Part shown: piece by piece, positions 33,250-45,846 of the stretch
Layout: the number at the start of each line of letters is the position of its first letter
Numbering within the stretch: the first letter of the stretch is position 1
Source: Tolypocladium sp. Sup5 PDA-1
Lineage: Eukaryota > Ascomycota > Sordariomycetes > Hypocreales > Ophiocordycipitaceae
Assembly: GCA_000750105.3 (NCBI GenBank)
Contig: JPHH03000029.1
Location: 248,001-312,000, forward strand
Direction: 5' to 3'
DNA length: 64,000 bases
The notes under the pieces: generated by a model
The model's database searches: none
The model's input: the letters and a program-made list of their open reading frames with translations, nothing else
Told to the model about the DNA's origin: nothing
Made by a program: the position numbers and the translations under genes

Positions 33250-33287
33250 GCCAGGGCACACTGGGAAAATGCCAGGTCACACTGGGA
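33250..33287. repeat. 17-nt near-perfect direct repeat, period 21
   Basis: GCCAGGGCACACTGGGA at 33250 and GCCAGGTCACACTGGGA at 33271 differ at one base. Each unit contains an inverted CCAG..CTGG pair. Confidence 0.75.
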
Positions 33288-35895
33288 TTCTCTTGCAAAT
33301 ACATACCAGATGCGGACGCCGCGAACGACGACGGCGCCTGGGTCCGTCTCATATCCCCCACGGCCTGGCCGAGCTGTCAACCTAGAAGCTTGACACTGCC
33401 CCTGGCCAACAGGCACAAGCTTGCTGGTACATACTTCGTACCCAGGCATGCATGATGGTAACAGATTGGACGAAGGATCACCATCTCCGTCTGTGCGATG
33501 GATTCGCCGTCTGTCTGCAGGGCTCCCACCGCAGGCTATACCCCCGGTTTCCCTTGCATGTGGCGCTTGGTCCTTGTTCTGAGCTCTTCTGGACACACGC
33601 AAGCCTCAAGCGTTTAGCTGCCAGGGGCAGTCCTGCTCGGTCGAGCTAAACGTGAGCTGTGGTCTTTTCGTTGGCTCGCCTGGCGTGTACCTGCATGGCA
33701 TCACCGTCCTTAGCCTCGTGGTCCAGTCGTATTCCGTGGACGCCACAGCCAACCAACAATCCGCTCAAGGTGCGCCTGTAGTCCGTAGCATTGGGGGGTT
33801 TTTTTCTGTTCCTTTCTGAATCTGCGTGCTGCAAGCCCCTGATCGCCCGCAGCGGAAGCCCTGTAAAGCACAAGAGCGACGACAGGGGCCCGTATCTGTT
33901 CCGTAGCATGTGGCCTGGACTCGCGACTATTTCCAGCGTGGAGAAGGGTGGTGAGCGGGCGATGGTGGCGGTTGGCGGCGGTTGGCGGCGTTTGGTATAA
34001 GATGGTGGGCAACGGGTTCTTGTGACTATTGCTCGCAGTAGGTACTTGGTTGATTGTGATCAGGCCATCCACTGCGGCTTGTTCCTGCTGATGAATCCAG
34101 AGAGGGTGCAAGGCCGCCAGGACGCCATGATGGTCACATATCACGGGCTGGAGGGTGTGTGAGACGACCGCCGACCACATGTGATGGCGGTGACCAGAGC
34201 CACGGCTGCATTTCCCCATTCGGCCGGCGTGTCCATGTCGCACACGGTGCTGCATCCGCGTTCTTCCAGGCTGGTGGGAAAAGGGCAAGTGCGGCGAATG
34301 GATGCCCAGCGACCTGCAGCTTGCAGCCCGACTGGCGAGGAGCCCATGCATGCATCAAGCCTCCATGTACGAGTACGTTAACGTGTCGAGTGTGATGGGA
34401 TCTCGACGCCTAGAGCCCCCGGACGACAGGGAACGACCCTTCTCTCCCGGAATAGCGGCTAGGTCACTGTCGTCTGTTATTATCGACAGAGCCCGATTTG
34501 TGGAGACTGGGAGAAGGGTGTCGCCATCGAACGAGCATGTCCAGGATGGCCACGGGAGAGGCGGCCACTCACCTTGGACGGGGACGGATGGATGGAGGGT
34601 GTTTGGCACCCTAGCTTGCCTAGCCATGGACCCCGTGTTAGTGGAGCACGCAGGACAGAGCGAGTCCACTGAAGCACAACCTAAATTGGGAGAGAAAAGG
34701 CCCCAGAGCGGAGATGGAGGAGGACTGGAGTCCCCCAACCCTGCTCGCATCGACCGTGTAAAGCAGAACGCCCCCCTGACGCCCTAGAATCCGCGGGCGT
34801 TCTGGTCATGGTGGGGTGGGCTGCGGTGGGCGCCAGGATCGGCAGCCTCCTAGTGGCTACTCGTAGGAACAGCGCCAGCACAGACGGGCCAGTGCCTGGG
34901 TCGACGACCGTGGTTGATGAGGCGCAAACGGCGTGGCGTGCAGCACGGGGCGTTGCACCACAGCACAGCACAGCAGCAGCGAGGCACCTGGAACTGGCTG
35001 CCCCAGGGGCGCGTCGCCCGCTACCTTACCTTACCTTAGACACGCCCGGGGCCTGGGGAGCCCGGGGAGCTTGCTGCTGCAGGCGGTGGGCGCTGGAGGA
35101 ACACCTCCACGGTCCACCACAGCGCCAACGCCAGCGAGCGCCGATCTGCGCTGGGCCACCTGGGCCACCTGGCGCCGCACAGGGTCTCCAGCTCCTGGCT
35201 GGGGATGGATAAGGTGCGGCAACCTCAGAAAGCTTGCTGCGGCGCCGTGCATGCAAACCTTTCCTTTCCCTCCATGCGTTCACTCTTTTATCTCCCGTCA
35301 ACCCGCCAATCCGTCCGTCTTCGCCCTCCTCCTTCGCTTCCCGTTCTATTCTTTCGCCTCCCCCAGCAACCGAGGCCTTAATTCCTGCGACTGCGCTGGC
35401 AGCATTTGTTGCGTGTTGAGAGGCGCACGCCATCTGGATAGCCTGCCGCCTAGCCCAAAGCTTCCCCTTCCCCCCCCCGTTTCGGAGCCGACGAGCCTGT
35501 CCCCTCCCACCAGTTCGCCCCGTAAGGTTATCTCTGCACGACTTCGCCTCACGACGGCGAGAGGAGAGCATCGTCTACCTTTCCTGATTGCTGTGTCGTC
35601 GACCCGCGGGCTCGAAACACGCGTTCGGGTTCATCTACGCGGCGAGCCATCGTCTGCAGCTGGTGCGTCTCAGCAAAATGCCCTGCCTTCTCTGCAGCCA
35701 CCTACCTACCTCCCCATAATCCGCTCTGGATTGCTCTAACCCGTGGCACAGACAGACCCTTTATCCCGCTCGACCCTCCCCGCCGCAGAGCGACCGACCA
35801 AACCAGCGAGACCAGCAGGCAGAGAGTGCAACCTTACCAGAGGGACACTCGTTTCTTCGGCGCGCCCAGCTCGACTGCGGGCAACTTGACATGTC

Positions 35896-38800
35896 ATGGA
35901 GGGCTCCTCAACCCCCCTGGCCGACTACTTCTGGATCGCCGGCGTAGAGTCGATATCCTACGACGACGCCTTGCCGCCGGCCAACCTCCCCGTCGAATCG
36001 ACCATCACCGAAGATGGCGAGCCCGACGAAAATGCCGTCGGTGGCCAGCCAAGGGTTACCGCTGCCCGCCACTCGCGCCAGAACTCGGCCAACCGCCTCT
36101 CCAAAATCTCCATCGACGGCCGCTTCTCCATCCACACGCTCGACGAGCTCGACGGCAATACGAAGAGCAACAGGAGCAGCGCCACGATAAAACCGGTCAA
36201 GCCCTCTGGGGTCAACGGCAACGCCACCAACGGCGCGCCAGTAGATGGTGGCCAAGGTGACCAAAGGCTTCTGATGGGCGATTTTGATTTCGACAAGGCT
36301 CTCGTCAAATTCGCCGCTGAGCGGGAGAACTTCTTGGAGGACCTGTCCTTCACCGCGGGTGCAAAAACTCAAGCGAGACCACCAATGGTGAATCCCCGTG
36401 CCGAGCGCATTCGCGCCGAGGAGAGCATGGCCAGCGGCAGAGTGAGCCCGCTCAGGAGCATCAAGGGTAGCATTCGCCGCAAGATCAGCTTTAGGGATAT
36501 GAATAGCATGCGCAAGCAACCCAGCTCCGCTAGACCAGGCGCTTCAAGTAGAGCAGGTTCGTGTTTCGCAGCCTTTGGTTTCATCTGGTTCAGGCCACTA
36601 ATACTATATGCCAGCGTCGGTCCGGACTGCGAAACGACTCAGCAACTACAACTCCGTCATACCTCCTCCAGAACCCTTGAACATGGATCCCGACATGCAT
36701 CCCCTCAAGAGACGATTCGAGCCCGTGCTTCTGGATCGTTATCCGCCAAAGACAGCGACCGACGAGATCCCCAGGCGCGGCAGATTCCCAGATTACGTCC
36801 CCATGTTCGCCTTCCCCAACGATATACAGATTGTCTCATCGGACGAGCGACCGCGGTCAACGTGGCACGGCTTCACAATGACCTCGGAAGACAACTCCAA
36901 GCTATATGGTATTACGATCATCATCTGGACGGCCTTGACGGCCGACCTGGCAGAGGACGTGGAGACCAAGTGCGAACAGTGGCGCCAGAACCACATGTCC
37001 AACGAGGAGCGAGAATTGGCAGCAAGCTTGGGGGTGCGCTTGGCCGGTGAACGGTCACATCTCTCTCACCTGTTGTCGAAGCTCCCGACGATCCCTTCTG
37101 GTGCCCCAGCCCGGGACAGGCTCGAAGATGAGATTGGCACCGTCGAGGAGAAGATTTCTCTCATGACCGACATGCTGCGGCCGTTGCGACACGGTGCGGC
37201 GTCCAAGATCGAGGGCCTCACTGCTGGCGAGAGTGGACTGTGGATACCGCGTGCGTACGGAATTCTGGGCAGAGATCCTGCCAACATGTCGTTCTGGAAG
37301 GAGTGGCTCAAGGCCATCATTGTTCCAATGACCGACGGCAGCGTCCTACGGGTCCCACCCAGCTCCCCCAAGGTTGGACGCTGGCAGCCCCTAGAGCGCT
37401 TCGTCGTCAACCTGTGCACGGAGGCATTCAGTCCACTCGGGTCGAAGACGCAGGTGGAGCTTGGAGTGAGGGAGCTGCGGCTCTACTCGCGAAAAGAAGG
37501 CATCAACGAACTTCCCGGCTCCAGGACGATCGACCTATACGCCCTCTTCAGATGTCTATCCCTCGAGAACGTCGTTGCGCTGTTTGAGTACGCCATGTCC
37601 GAGTCTCGAATCATCTTCCTTTCATCCCATACAAGCATGCTGCATCTGGCCTGCCATGCCCTGGCGAGCTTGCTATACCCTTTCAAGTGGGCAAGCATCT
37701 TCATCCCGGTCTTGCCTGCGAGACTGATCTCTGCCCTCGAGGCCCCGTGCCCCTACATTGTCGGCGTCGAGCGCCGATATGAACGGATAGAATTGCCTGA
37801 GGACGATTACGTCCTTGTTGACTTGGACAGGGACACCATTGACGCTACTGAGCAGCCCCATCGACTGCCGAGGCAACATCGACGAAAGCTGATGTCGCTT
37901 CTGCAAGTGGCAGCTCCTCACACGCTGCGCTACGGGGTTGCTGTTGGTCCTCCTCCGTATGCGATCGAGTCGTTCCCCTACGATTCCTTCTCCACCGAAC
38001 ATGGCTCGGTGTTTACCCCAACTCCCCCTGCTGGAACCCTGGGCAAGTGGGTTTCCCAAAACTCGTCCAGCTTCGCCGATCCCGACCCGGCAGATCAAAT
38101 CCACCCCCCTGTGTTCAACGCCTTCACTGTCTCCGCGGTGGACAACGGCAAGTCTGATCGGCCCGGGACAAGCAAGTCGAGCAAAACCAGCCCTCAGTCT
38201 TCCGTCTCGCCCGTTTCCGCAAACTTCCCGCCGATGCCCACTACGCCACTGTCGAGGAGCGACTCTGGATTCGCCCTGACGGCCACGTTGCGTGAAAAGC
38301 GCTCGGGGCATTTCGGGGAGGACAAGGGCGGCCGCCGTAGCTCGTCCTTTGGCCTGGACAAGTTCCAACCGGTTCACCGCCCGAGCTTGCCCTTCTTGAA
38401 CGGTCATCAACCCAACGCCTCCATCTCAGGCATCTCGGTCGATTCGCAGTCGTCGTTCGGGGGTGGTTATGCGCCGTCGACGTACGCCCAGTCGACGCTT
38501 GCCGCCTCGACAATCATGCCTAACATGCAGATTCAGCCTGTGCGGAATACGGAGACAACTGTGTGGGTTGAGGGCCATTGTTTCAGTCTCAACTCCCGGG
38601 ACTCGTCATCGACGTGCACCATTTGTGACGACAAGTCGGAGGGTGACGGCATCTACCAGTGTAACTCTTGCAAGACCTTGGCCCATGGCCGGTGTCTGGG
38701 CCAGGTATCACTTGTGTGTCCACAGGCCTTCCATGCGGACCGCGTCAGGGCTGCGTTTGTGCGATGCATGGCCAGCCTGCTGTACACCTATCGCAAGCAC

Positions 38801-39461
38801 CTCGGCCGCCCGTCGAAGCAGCAGAAGGGCAACGGCCAGCTCTATGGCTTTGACATGGATGGATTCATCAAGAGCCTGCCATATGACCAACAGGAATACA
38901 CCACGATGCTGCGGGATACGCAGGGTACGCATCCACCACTACCACTACCTCCCTAGCCCCCAGTGCTTCCAGCACTCTGCAAGAACATGCTTACTGACAC
39001 TGATTGTAACAGCGTTCAACGAGTTCATCCATACCCGCGAAACCAAGTCGGCAACGGATCCATCAGTCCGGCTCTTCGACGAGGTCATTCTGGCCAAGAA
39101 GGCCCGTGGCCGCCCAGGCCTGTCCTCTGGCCTGTCGCGCCTCTCGACCATCCGAGCCTCCCACGGCGCCTCATCCAACGGGTGGGGTATGACACCGTCC
39201 CGCGGCGCCGCCGGTAAGGCTCCCACCTACCTGACGGACAGATCCGACCACATCTGGCGCACCGCGTCGGTGCCTCTGCCAAAGGGCAACTTCCCTGGCG
39301 AGTACCGCTCCGTCGTCACCCGCATTCCATCCCGTCTCGACCGGACTCTTATGCGCGAGCCGCGTGCCATCCAAGGAGTTCCTCGAATGGAGCAACGCAG
39401 CGCGAGGGGCCTCGTCCGCAAGCAAGTCCCTAGCATGCTCGGCACGACACCTCCGTCATAA
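35896..39461 (+). CDS. DENN-domain protein with C1-type zinc finger
   Basis: DENN proteins are mostly guanine-nucleotide exchange factors for Rab GTPases; the substrate here is unknown. Exons 35896-36556, 36615-38924 and 39013-39461 give 1139 residues, in frame. A disordered N-terminus leads to the uDENN part (PDYVPMFAFPNDIQIV, WHGFTMTSEDNSKLYG) at about 245-300. The central DENN part includes FRCLSLENVVALFEYAMSES and IIFLSSHTSMLHLACHALAS near 530-570. A Ser/Pro-rich linker precedes a cysteine-rich C1-like finger near 875-920 (H-x12-C-x2-C ... C-x2-C-x4-H-x2-C-x7-C), a possible lipid or diacylglycerol site. The dDENN segment (YGFDMDGFIKSLPYDQQEY, FNEFIHTRE, LFDEVILAKK) spans the last intron. 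Translation of the last intron meets an early stop, supporting it. Confidence 0.92.
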
Positions 39462-40189
39462 GTCCATCCACACCATGGACATCTCTGCACCATCTCTCTC
39501 ACACTCGAACCGTGAGTTCTTGAACGGACCCCGGTAGAGCCTCTTGTCCGTTTCTAGAGGGGACTTCGTAGCTGTACGACTGAAGATGCCGAGTAAAAAT
39601 ACCTGTACATTACAAACCCCCTTTTCTTCATCACAATTGTGTAATCTATGGCGAGAGAATACAAAAGCCAGGAGGGTGAGGGGATCAAAAAGGGGACACA
39701 GATCCACTCAAAGGGGAAAAGGGAAAGATGGACTGGCAACGGCATATACACGCAAGGAGCTGGCAGGCCGGTCTCTTTCTCGCTCGTCTCGAATTGTCGG
39801 GCGTATAGTAGACAGACAGACGCTGGGAAAATGGAAAGGCCGGGTTATTGGACTATGAATTGTGGCACCATCACTGCTATTGCATGCATCCATTCTCACA
39901 TGTGTGCTTCCTACTCCCTAATCATCGACGATGTTCATGTTGTCAGAACAAACACGGGGTAATTAAGGCTGAACAATGCTCCTCTCATAGGTCGTTTAAA
40001 GGTTTTCGGGATGACAACCTCTAGTATAAAGTCAAATTGGTATCTTGGTGGCATTTGTCGATGCAGCTACCTAAACTCCATTCCTGGTCCAACCTGATCC
40101 GATGCCAGAAAAAGGTTAAACTTGTCAATCATAACCATGAATGCCAACGTCATACTCTCCCCTCCTTGGACTTTTCGCCCGCAGTTCGG
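39462..40189. other. Intergenic between convergent DENN and DUF726 genes
   Basis: 728 nt of 3' flanks. No gene or repeat is recognised. Confidence 0.6.
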
Positions 40190-42331
40190 CTACTTGTCCG
40201 ATTTGCCCCTTTTAGCGGCTGGTTTCTGCTCGGCTTGATCGGTCTTGACGGCGGTTGTTTCGAAGCCCTCCCATCCAATGTCCTCGAGAATCTGGCCAGT
40301 CAGGCTCTGGTAGTCCAGGTGGCCTCGCGGTAGATCCTTGACACGGTGGTTCTCGACGCCGTGTGCTCCCTGGATCTCCTGCAGGCCGGCAACCCCAAAG
40401 TGGATGTTTGCTGTGCGGTAGAGGAACCCCAGGATGAAATCTTGCTCCGAGTATACGTTCACCAGCCGACCCGACACCACGCTCTTGAGGGTGAGCCACA
40501 CGCGGCTCTCTGAAGGCGCTGGCGTGCCTATCATAACGACCGAGTCGATCAAGCCAAACTGGCGGCGCTCCGCCAGCACCATGAGGCAGGTATAGATGGC
40601 TCGGGCGGCAAGGCTGTACCCAATGAGGGAGACGGACCGCTCGCCTTGAAACTTGTGCCGGACGATGGCATCGGCGAGAATAGCCCCTGCCTTCTCTGCT
40701 CGCACCATCCCCAGGCCCCACGGGTTGTCGATGATCTTGCTGACCTTGAGCAAAGGGACAGGCCAAGAGGATTCGATGAGGCTCGAAAAAACTGTTCATG
40801 GTTCAGCAGATGATCAATGGGGTAAAAATGACAGGACACTGCGTACTCGACCGCGACATGATCTCCTTTTTGGCGCTATCCCAAGCCGTACTCTTGATTA
40901 CTGTCTCGAGCGCGCTTCCCAAGTTCATGAGGGCAGTCACCTCCCACTGCACCGCATAGGTCTCAGCCTGATGACCAAGACCTCGCCACGGCTTGACCAC
41001 GTCGTCCTTCTCGGAAAGACAGCCACTCAAGGCAATGACAACGCGAAGTCTGCGGTCCTCGGCGGGGCTCTCTCTTGCATCCCGATATTCGGAGCCAGCC
41101 TCGTCATACAAACGACGGAAGGCGAAGTCTGGGACCTCTCTGCAACAGGTCTCTAGCATCTTGCTCGTGGGCCTCACGGCGTTTATTCCGAAGAAATTGC
41201 CCAGCAGATGACCATGGTCAGCCATGGCTCCCAGGAGTCCTGCCACAGCGGCAGTCGACAAGCTGAGACCAGCATGGACAGCTCCAATGCCTGCGGCTTT
41301 GAGCGGTGCGGCAAGACTGGTGTTAGAGCCAGAGCCGCCACCGGGGCCGACCTTCCATCGTCGAGGGCCTTTGTTTTCTTCCAGCTTCTGGCCGGCCTCC
41401 TCGACTGGAGTAAGCTGAAGTGCCACCTTGGCGAGTCCCTGACAAACGCGGAGCTCATCGCTGTGATAGATATCCAGGGAGAGGTTGAGGGACGACGTGA
41501 GGTTGAGAAGGAACACTCGAGCATTTCCATTGTAGTCTTGCAAAGACAACACGAGCAAGATGGCAACGTGTAGCAGGATCTTTCTCTTGTCCACGTGGAG
41601 AGCCCACAGCGTGTTCGGGATAGGCGGGAACCTTTGGGCAAGCTCACGATCCATCTGGTTCGCAGGGATACGGGGAGACCCTGTAGTTTGTTAGGCTTGC
41701 CATGACAACAAAAGGTACGATGCTGCGAAGAGCACAGCAAGTGCAGCAGCATCTTACCAATGGCCAGAGTCAACCCGCCACGGGCGTTTCTACCGCCGCC
41801 GCGGGCACCCCGTCCACGAGAGCCGCCACGAGAGCCGCGGCCTCCGCGACCTCGAGGGTTGCCCTGAGGTGGGGCCGTGTCGTTGATGTTGATTTCGCGG
41901 ATGCGCTGGATGATTCCGTTCTGCCACTTGCGGAAGAACAGCAGGGCTTCCTTCTTGAGCTCGCGGAGCTGAGGCGTCATGACCTCTGTTTCCTCCTTCT
42001 CGACGATCCGATGGGCCTTTTTGTACGTCTTGGATCCGTCACCAACAACAGCAGCCTCGGGTTGGGATGGAGGAGAAGGCGACTTGTTCTCATTGCTGTC
42101 CTCGTGACGGTGGAAGAGCGCGAGGGACAGCCAGTGGTGATGCTCCTGTTCGCCGAGGACAGGGGTGACGGCGGGGGAGTCGAAGATGTTGCTGATGTCG
42201 TTGTGAATCTTCTCCGTGATGGCGGTGACCAGCGTAGTCAGATCGTTTCTCTCGGCAACGGACAGGACACCAGTCAAGTCGGCTGGTCGCCGAAACGACT
42301 GGTGGCCGCCTCCACGACCTCCTCGACCCAT
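40190..42331 (-). CDS. DUF726 family membrane-associated hydrolase (TMCO4/Mil1-like) with RGG tract
   Basis: The family has a predicted alpha/beta-hydrolase fold; yeast Mil1 (YFL034W) works with the AP-1 adaptor at Golgi/endosomes. Exons 42331-41758, 41680-40847 and 40791-40190 give 669 residues, in frame. The nucleophile motif GYSLAA lies at about 527-532 (G-x-S-x-A). Hydrophobic stretches occur at VLHVAILLVLSL-like residues and at SLSTAAVAGLLGAMADHG. A downstream block, LLKVSKIIDNPWGLGMVRAE, is typical of the family. Unusually, the end of exon 1 codes an Arg-Gly-rich tract (about residues 160-185, many RGG/RG) just before the first intron. The start MGRGGRGGGHQS also has RGG character. The long open extension upstream of 42331 is rejected because it has no family similarity. 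Confidence 0.88.
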
Positions 42332-42650
42332 GATGGCGGCACTCGAGACGACCTCTCGTCCGATTCCGAGTGTCGATGCGGGCGGCGGGTCTCTCGTAAC
42401 AGCAGCCAGTCGGCTGGGCTGGAGTTTGACGATGGAGTTTCGACCCTCGCGAGGGCTGATCAAGAAACAGGAACGTGACGTGACGGCGGTGGCGGTTAAC
42501 AGCTGCAATGACGGGGAAGCCAAAGGCAACTTGAGGAGGTGGCAGGGTTTGACGATGTGACGGTGATGGGAAGGTGGATGGGGCAGCAATGCAAACCTAT
42601 GCAGCCGGCCAGAGCGAGAGCGACTTCATTCGAGGCGAGGTCTGGGCGAA

Positions 42651-42672
42651 GTGGAAGTGGAAGTGGAAGTGT
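42651..42672. repeat. GTGGAA hexamer repeat
   Basis: Nearly four tandem GTGGAA units ending in GTGTCG. Confidence 0.75.
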
Positions 42673-42922
42673 CGTGGGTGTCTCTGCCAGTGCCAGGCGA
42701 GAAGGGACCGTTTGCGAAGTGGCAGGAGGACAGGCCATGGCAGTCCGTGGCCAGCTGGCAGCTGGCGCCTGGGTAACCAGGGAAGAGAGCGCAGGACAGG
42801 CCAGCGCATTTCTGCTCGAGGACAGGGAGCGTGAAGAGTCGACGTGGACAGGAGCATGGAAGCGTGAGGGGACTTGGTTGCTGTTCGCTCGACCGAGGAC
42901 AAGCAGGCACGGGGCAGCGTTG

Positions 42923-42994
42923 CTCCTCCTCCTCCTTCCTCTCCTCTTCCTCCTCTCCCTCCTCCTCCTCTCCCTCCTCTTCCTCCACCTCTTC
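42923..42994. repeat. Long polypyrimidine (CTCCTC) tract
   Basis: About 72 nt almost purely C and T on the plus strand, with one A. As a mirror-like homopurine/homopyrimidine stretch it could form triplex DNA. Confidence 0.8.
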
Positions 42995-44054
42995 ACGTGG
43001 CCACTGCATGATACAAGAACGAGAGCCAGCAAAGGACAGAAATACTCCAGCGCAAAGGCAACTCTCGTCTTCCCCTAGACGTGCCAGGTCATGCGGTTGC
43101 TGCTGGCGTTTGTGTCCCGACTCGTGGGAGGGCCTCTTTAGTCGGCATCTTGTCTGCCCAGCCCAGCCCTGGCCGGAACTGCCAACTACTTGTCCATCAG
43201 GTCTGCACCCGGCGTTTTATTCTTGTCCATGCGTCTACCCGACGAGACAGACACCCCTCGCAGAGGGTGATGTGATTCAGGCACACCAGAGGCACGTTTC
43301 ACAAACGAACGATACGTGCAACAGACAGGACGGCAGCACATCTAAGTTTGCTTTCCTGCCTGCGTTGACGCCAGTACCGGCACGAGCTTCTCGCTGGTCA
43401 CGGTGCCGCTCTAGTGAGGTTCATGTGGCCAAGTGAACTATGAGGCAGTTGTTGGTTGGGACGATGGCGGCAGTGAAGATGAGCCTGGGCCCGCGAGCCA
43501 GATGCTGCAGCAACCCGATGACACCAAAGAGCCGCCCAAGCTGTCAGCAAACTGGCTCGTTCGCACAGGCCAAGATGGCAGCATGGCGTCCATCTTTCCT
43601 GGTTTGACGTGCATATGTACCGGTGCGACTGGCTTGCACCCGTGTTGCCCTTGACAGGGGATGCTGGCTGCATGCCGATCGTAGGGCTGAGAGCCTGGGT
43701 CTATCTCAACGCGGGCCACATTCCGGCCTACAGTATGCCGGGCCATTTTTACATGAAGAGTACGTGTCCAGCTCTCCATTCTCGTCGCCGTCGTGTGGCC
43801 ATTATGGCTAGCGATTCCACGGACATGCTCCGCTGTCGATGCTGTCCTGCCGCACGTTTCACGTGCAGGATTGTGGGTTGCCTCTCGCCTTGGTGCATCC
43901 TGGCAGCCGACGGTGTGTAACCATCTTTCATTGCAGACAATTCCATGTCTGCCGCAGGGAAGAGCTCCCAAGTGCTTGAGGTATCGTGTTCAAGGGGCAG
44001 CAGGCATCCAACTTCTACCCTCCGGTCAGATGCGGCTCGCGACCGAGGACGGTT

Positions 44055-45846
44055 TCACTCCCCCAGCTCGTGGTATCTTGCATGGGCAGCCATGGCAAAG
44101 GGCGGAATAGAGCGGCCACACGCGGGACACAGAGGGTGCGCTGCATCATCCCAGGCCACGTCAGTCTCCGAGTCCTCGAACATCGTCTCTCCTGGTCCAT
44201 CGTCCTGCTCATCGTCAGAGACTTGCGTGACCTTCCATGGACGCAGCACCTCGTCCTGCTTCTTGAACATTACTGCAATGTCTCGCCCGGCCCCCGTCTT
44301 GTCGTCGGCGGCGCCAATGACCATGTTGGCGACGCAAATATTCAACAGCTGCAGGTTCCACTTGTGTCCCTTGTCGCTTTGCAGCCTGCGCAACAGCGGT
44401 AGAAGTGCCTCTGCTACCAGCTGTTGTGCAATGCCATCGATGCCGGCCTTCAGGTCAAAGATGAAGTTTGGCAGCGGGCCGGAACGGGACACGCGGCTAA
44501 AGTTCATGCTATGGCTCTGCGTTGCGCCTTGCCTTGTCGGCCATGATCTGATGGATAGGCGCAACGTCTTTGGTCTTGCAATCCACTTCTGCGCGCCCGG
44601 GCTGTCAGCATCGTCGTCGGGGGCAAGGAGGTCTACCCTCATCCTACGGATAAGGGAGCAAGACAGTCTGTGCAGCTCTTCTGTGATCTGCGGCATCGTC
44701 TCCAGGCCTCTGTACGTGTCCTCGATGCTGATTTGAGAGGGGATGTCGTTTGCCTCTTTGACCTCTGTGTGGTCAACTCCGTGAAGCAGACTCCAAATTC
44801 TGGCACCGACGCCTCGTTCCGCTCCTGGCCCGCCTAGAAGTGTTTCCAGAAATCCAGGCGATATCGACGGGTGCTGACGAACCTCGCGGACAGTCAGGGA
44901 TGATTCGAATGAGTGCGAGTCGGCATCTACATCCTGGCCAAGAACGTGGGATTCCAGCAGCATGGCGGTCTTGAACCCAAGTCCCGGAACCTTCCTGGTC
45001 TTGTGGCCATCCATGAACTCAGCTACGTGCTCTTCTTTCAGCGCCAACAAGGTTGTTTGGTTCCGAGGCTTGTTGCAGCTTCCCGCAAGCTTGCTTAGAA
45101 GCTTGTTGGTCGCAATACCACAAGTCGATGTATAACCAAAATCGGTCTCCATCTTTAGCCGCAAGTACCGGGCGAGATGGGACCCAAGCAGGAGTCGCAG
45201 GTAGGTACGGTCCTCGAGCTGCCCACCGGAGGGAGGTGGCCCAACCACGCAGCCCGCAATGGAGGTCAAGTCGCATCCAAACCCCTGCTCCGGATCTTTT
45301 TTGGATAGGTAAAAGAAAGAGCCAGCCATGGATCTTCTGTTGAGGCAGAACATGTTGTAGTCGACGATGTCGGTCACATCTGCAAGACGTTAGCTGACCC
45401 TTCAGATTCAGTTTTGTACGGGAGTGAGTACCCATGAAGACCTCGTCGAAGCCCAGACGCTCGACCTTGCTGTTCCAGGAGTGAGATCGGAGGAAATTGA
45501 ACAAGGTCTTGCTCATGTCACGGAAGGGGGTCAGGTCCTCTCCATCGACGAGAACGAGGTCGGGACAGAGCTTCTTGGCCTCGGAGATGAGCATGAGCTT
45601 GCCGACACCGAGCTTGCGCGCATTGTAGTTGCATGTCGCCAGGATGTTTTTCTGCTTAACGCCCACAGGGCGTGACTTGAGAGCAGGGTTCTTGTTCTCA
45701 AAGACTTGGGCGTAGAAGCAGTCATAGTCCTAGGCCCGTGAGCAAGGGATACCATGGGAGGGACATACGGAGGTGGGACGTACAAACTGCAGTATAACGC
45801 GGTCATCCTTGCGCTTGGGCGGTTTCCTGACTGGCCGGTCCATCAT
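44055..45846 (-). CDS. DNA polymerase iota (Y family) with C-terminal UBZ-type finger
   Basis: Error-prone translesion polymerase acting at damaged DNA. Exons 45846-45784, 45729-45432 and 45379-44055 give 561 residues, in frame. The catalytic core has FDYDCFYAQVFE (first metal-binding Asp, residue 22), CNYNARKLGVGKLMLI, CPDLVLVDGEDL and VERLGFDEVFMDVTD; the NYxAR..KLML..GEDL pattern is that of Pol iota rather than Pol eta. KLLSKLAGSCNKPRNQTTL and the helix-hairpin region KVPGLGFKTAMLL follow. The little-finger domain ends near residue 450. The last 24 residues form C-x2-C-x11-H-x3-H (Cys538, Cys541, His553, His557), the spacing of the Pol eta ubiquitin-binding zinc finger. Two adjacent ATGs (45846, 45843) are possible starts. 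Confidence 0.92.

Larger units (their letters stand above)
31998..35895. other. Long intergenic region, TRAPPC13 to DENN gene
   Basis: 3.9 kb, the longest gap in the window. No protein-coding gene is convincing and no tRNA or 5S rRNA is seen. It holds small tandem duplications (32205-32242, 32891-32912, 33250-33287), a TTGGCGGCGG repeat near 33968, and a pyrimidine-rich zone (about 35250-35520) that looks like the DENN gene's leader. A long noncoding RNA or a long 5' UTR with introns is possible. Confidence 0.5.
42332..44054. other. Intergenic, DUF726 5' side to Pol iota 3' end
   Basis: 1.7 kb. It holds GTGGAA hexamer repeats (42651-42672) and a 72-nt pyrimidine tract (42923-42994), then sequence without recognisable genes. 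Both repeats lie 300-660 nt upstream of the DUF726 start. Confidence 0.55.

Noticed and set aside
33018..33602. 194-codon minus-strand frame in the 3.9 kb gap
   Set aside because: No domain, odd amino-acid composition and overlap with other equally long random frames.
44055..45846. Identification as DNA polymerase eta because of the C-terminal UBZ-type finger
   Set aside because: The core motifs CNYNARKLGVGKLMLI and LVLVDGEDL are of Pol iota type; the finger alone is not enough.
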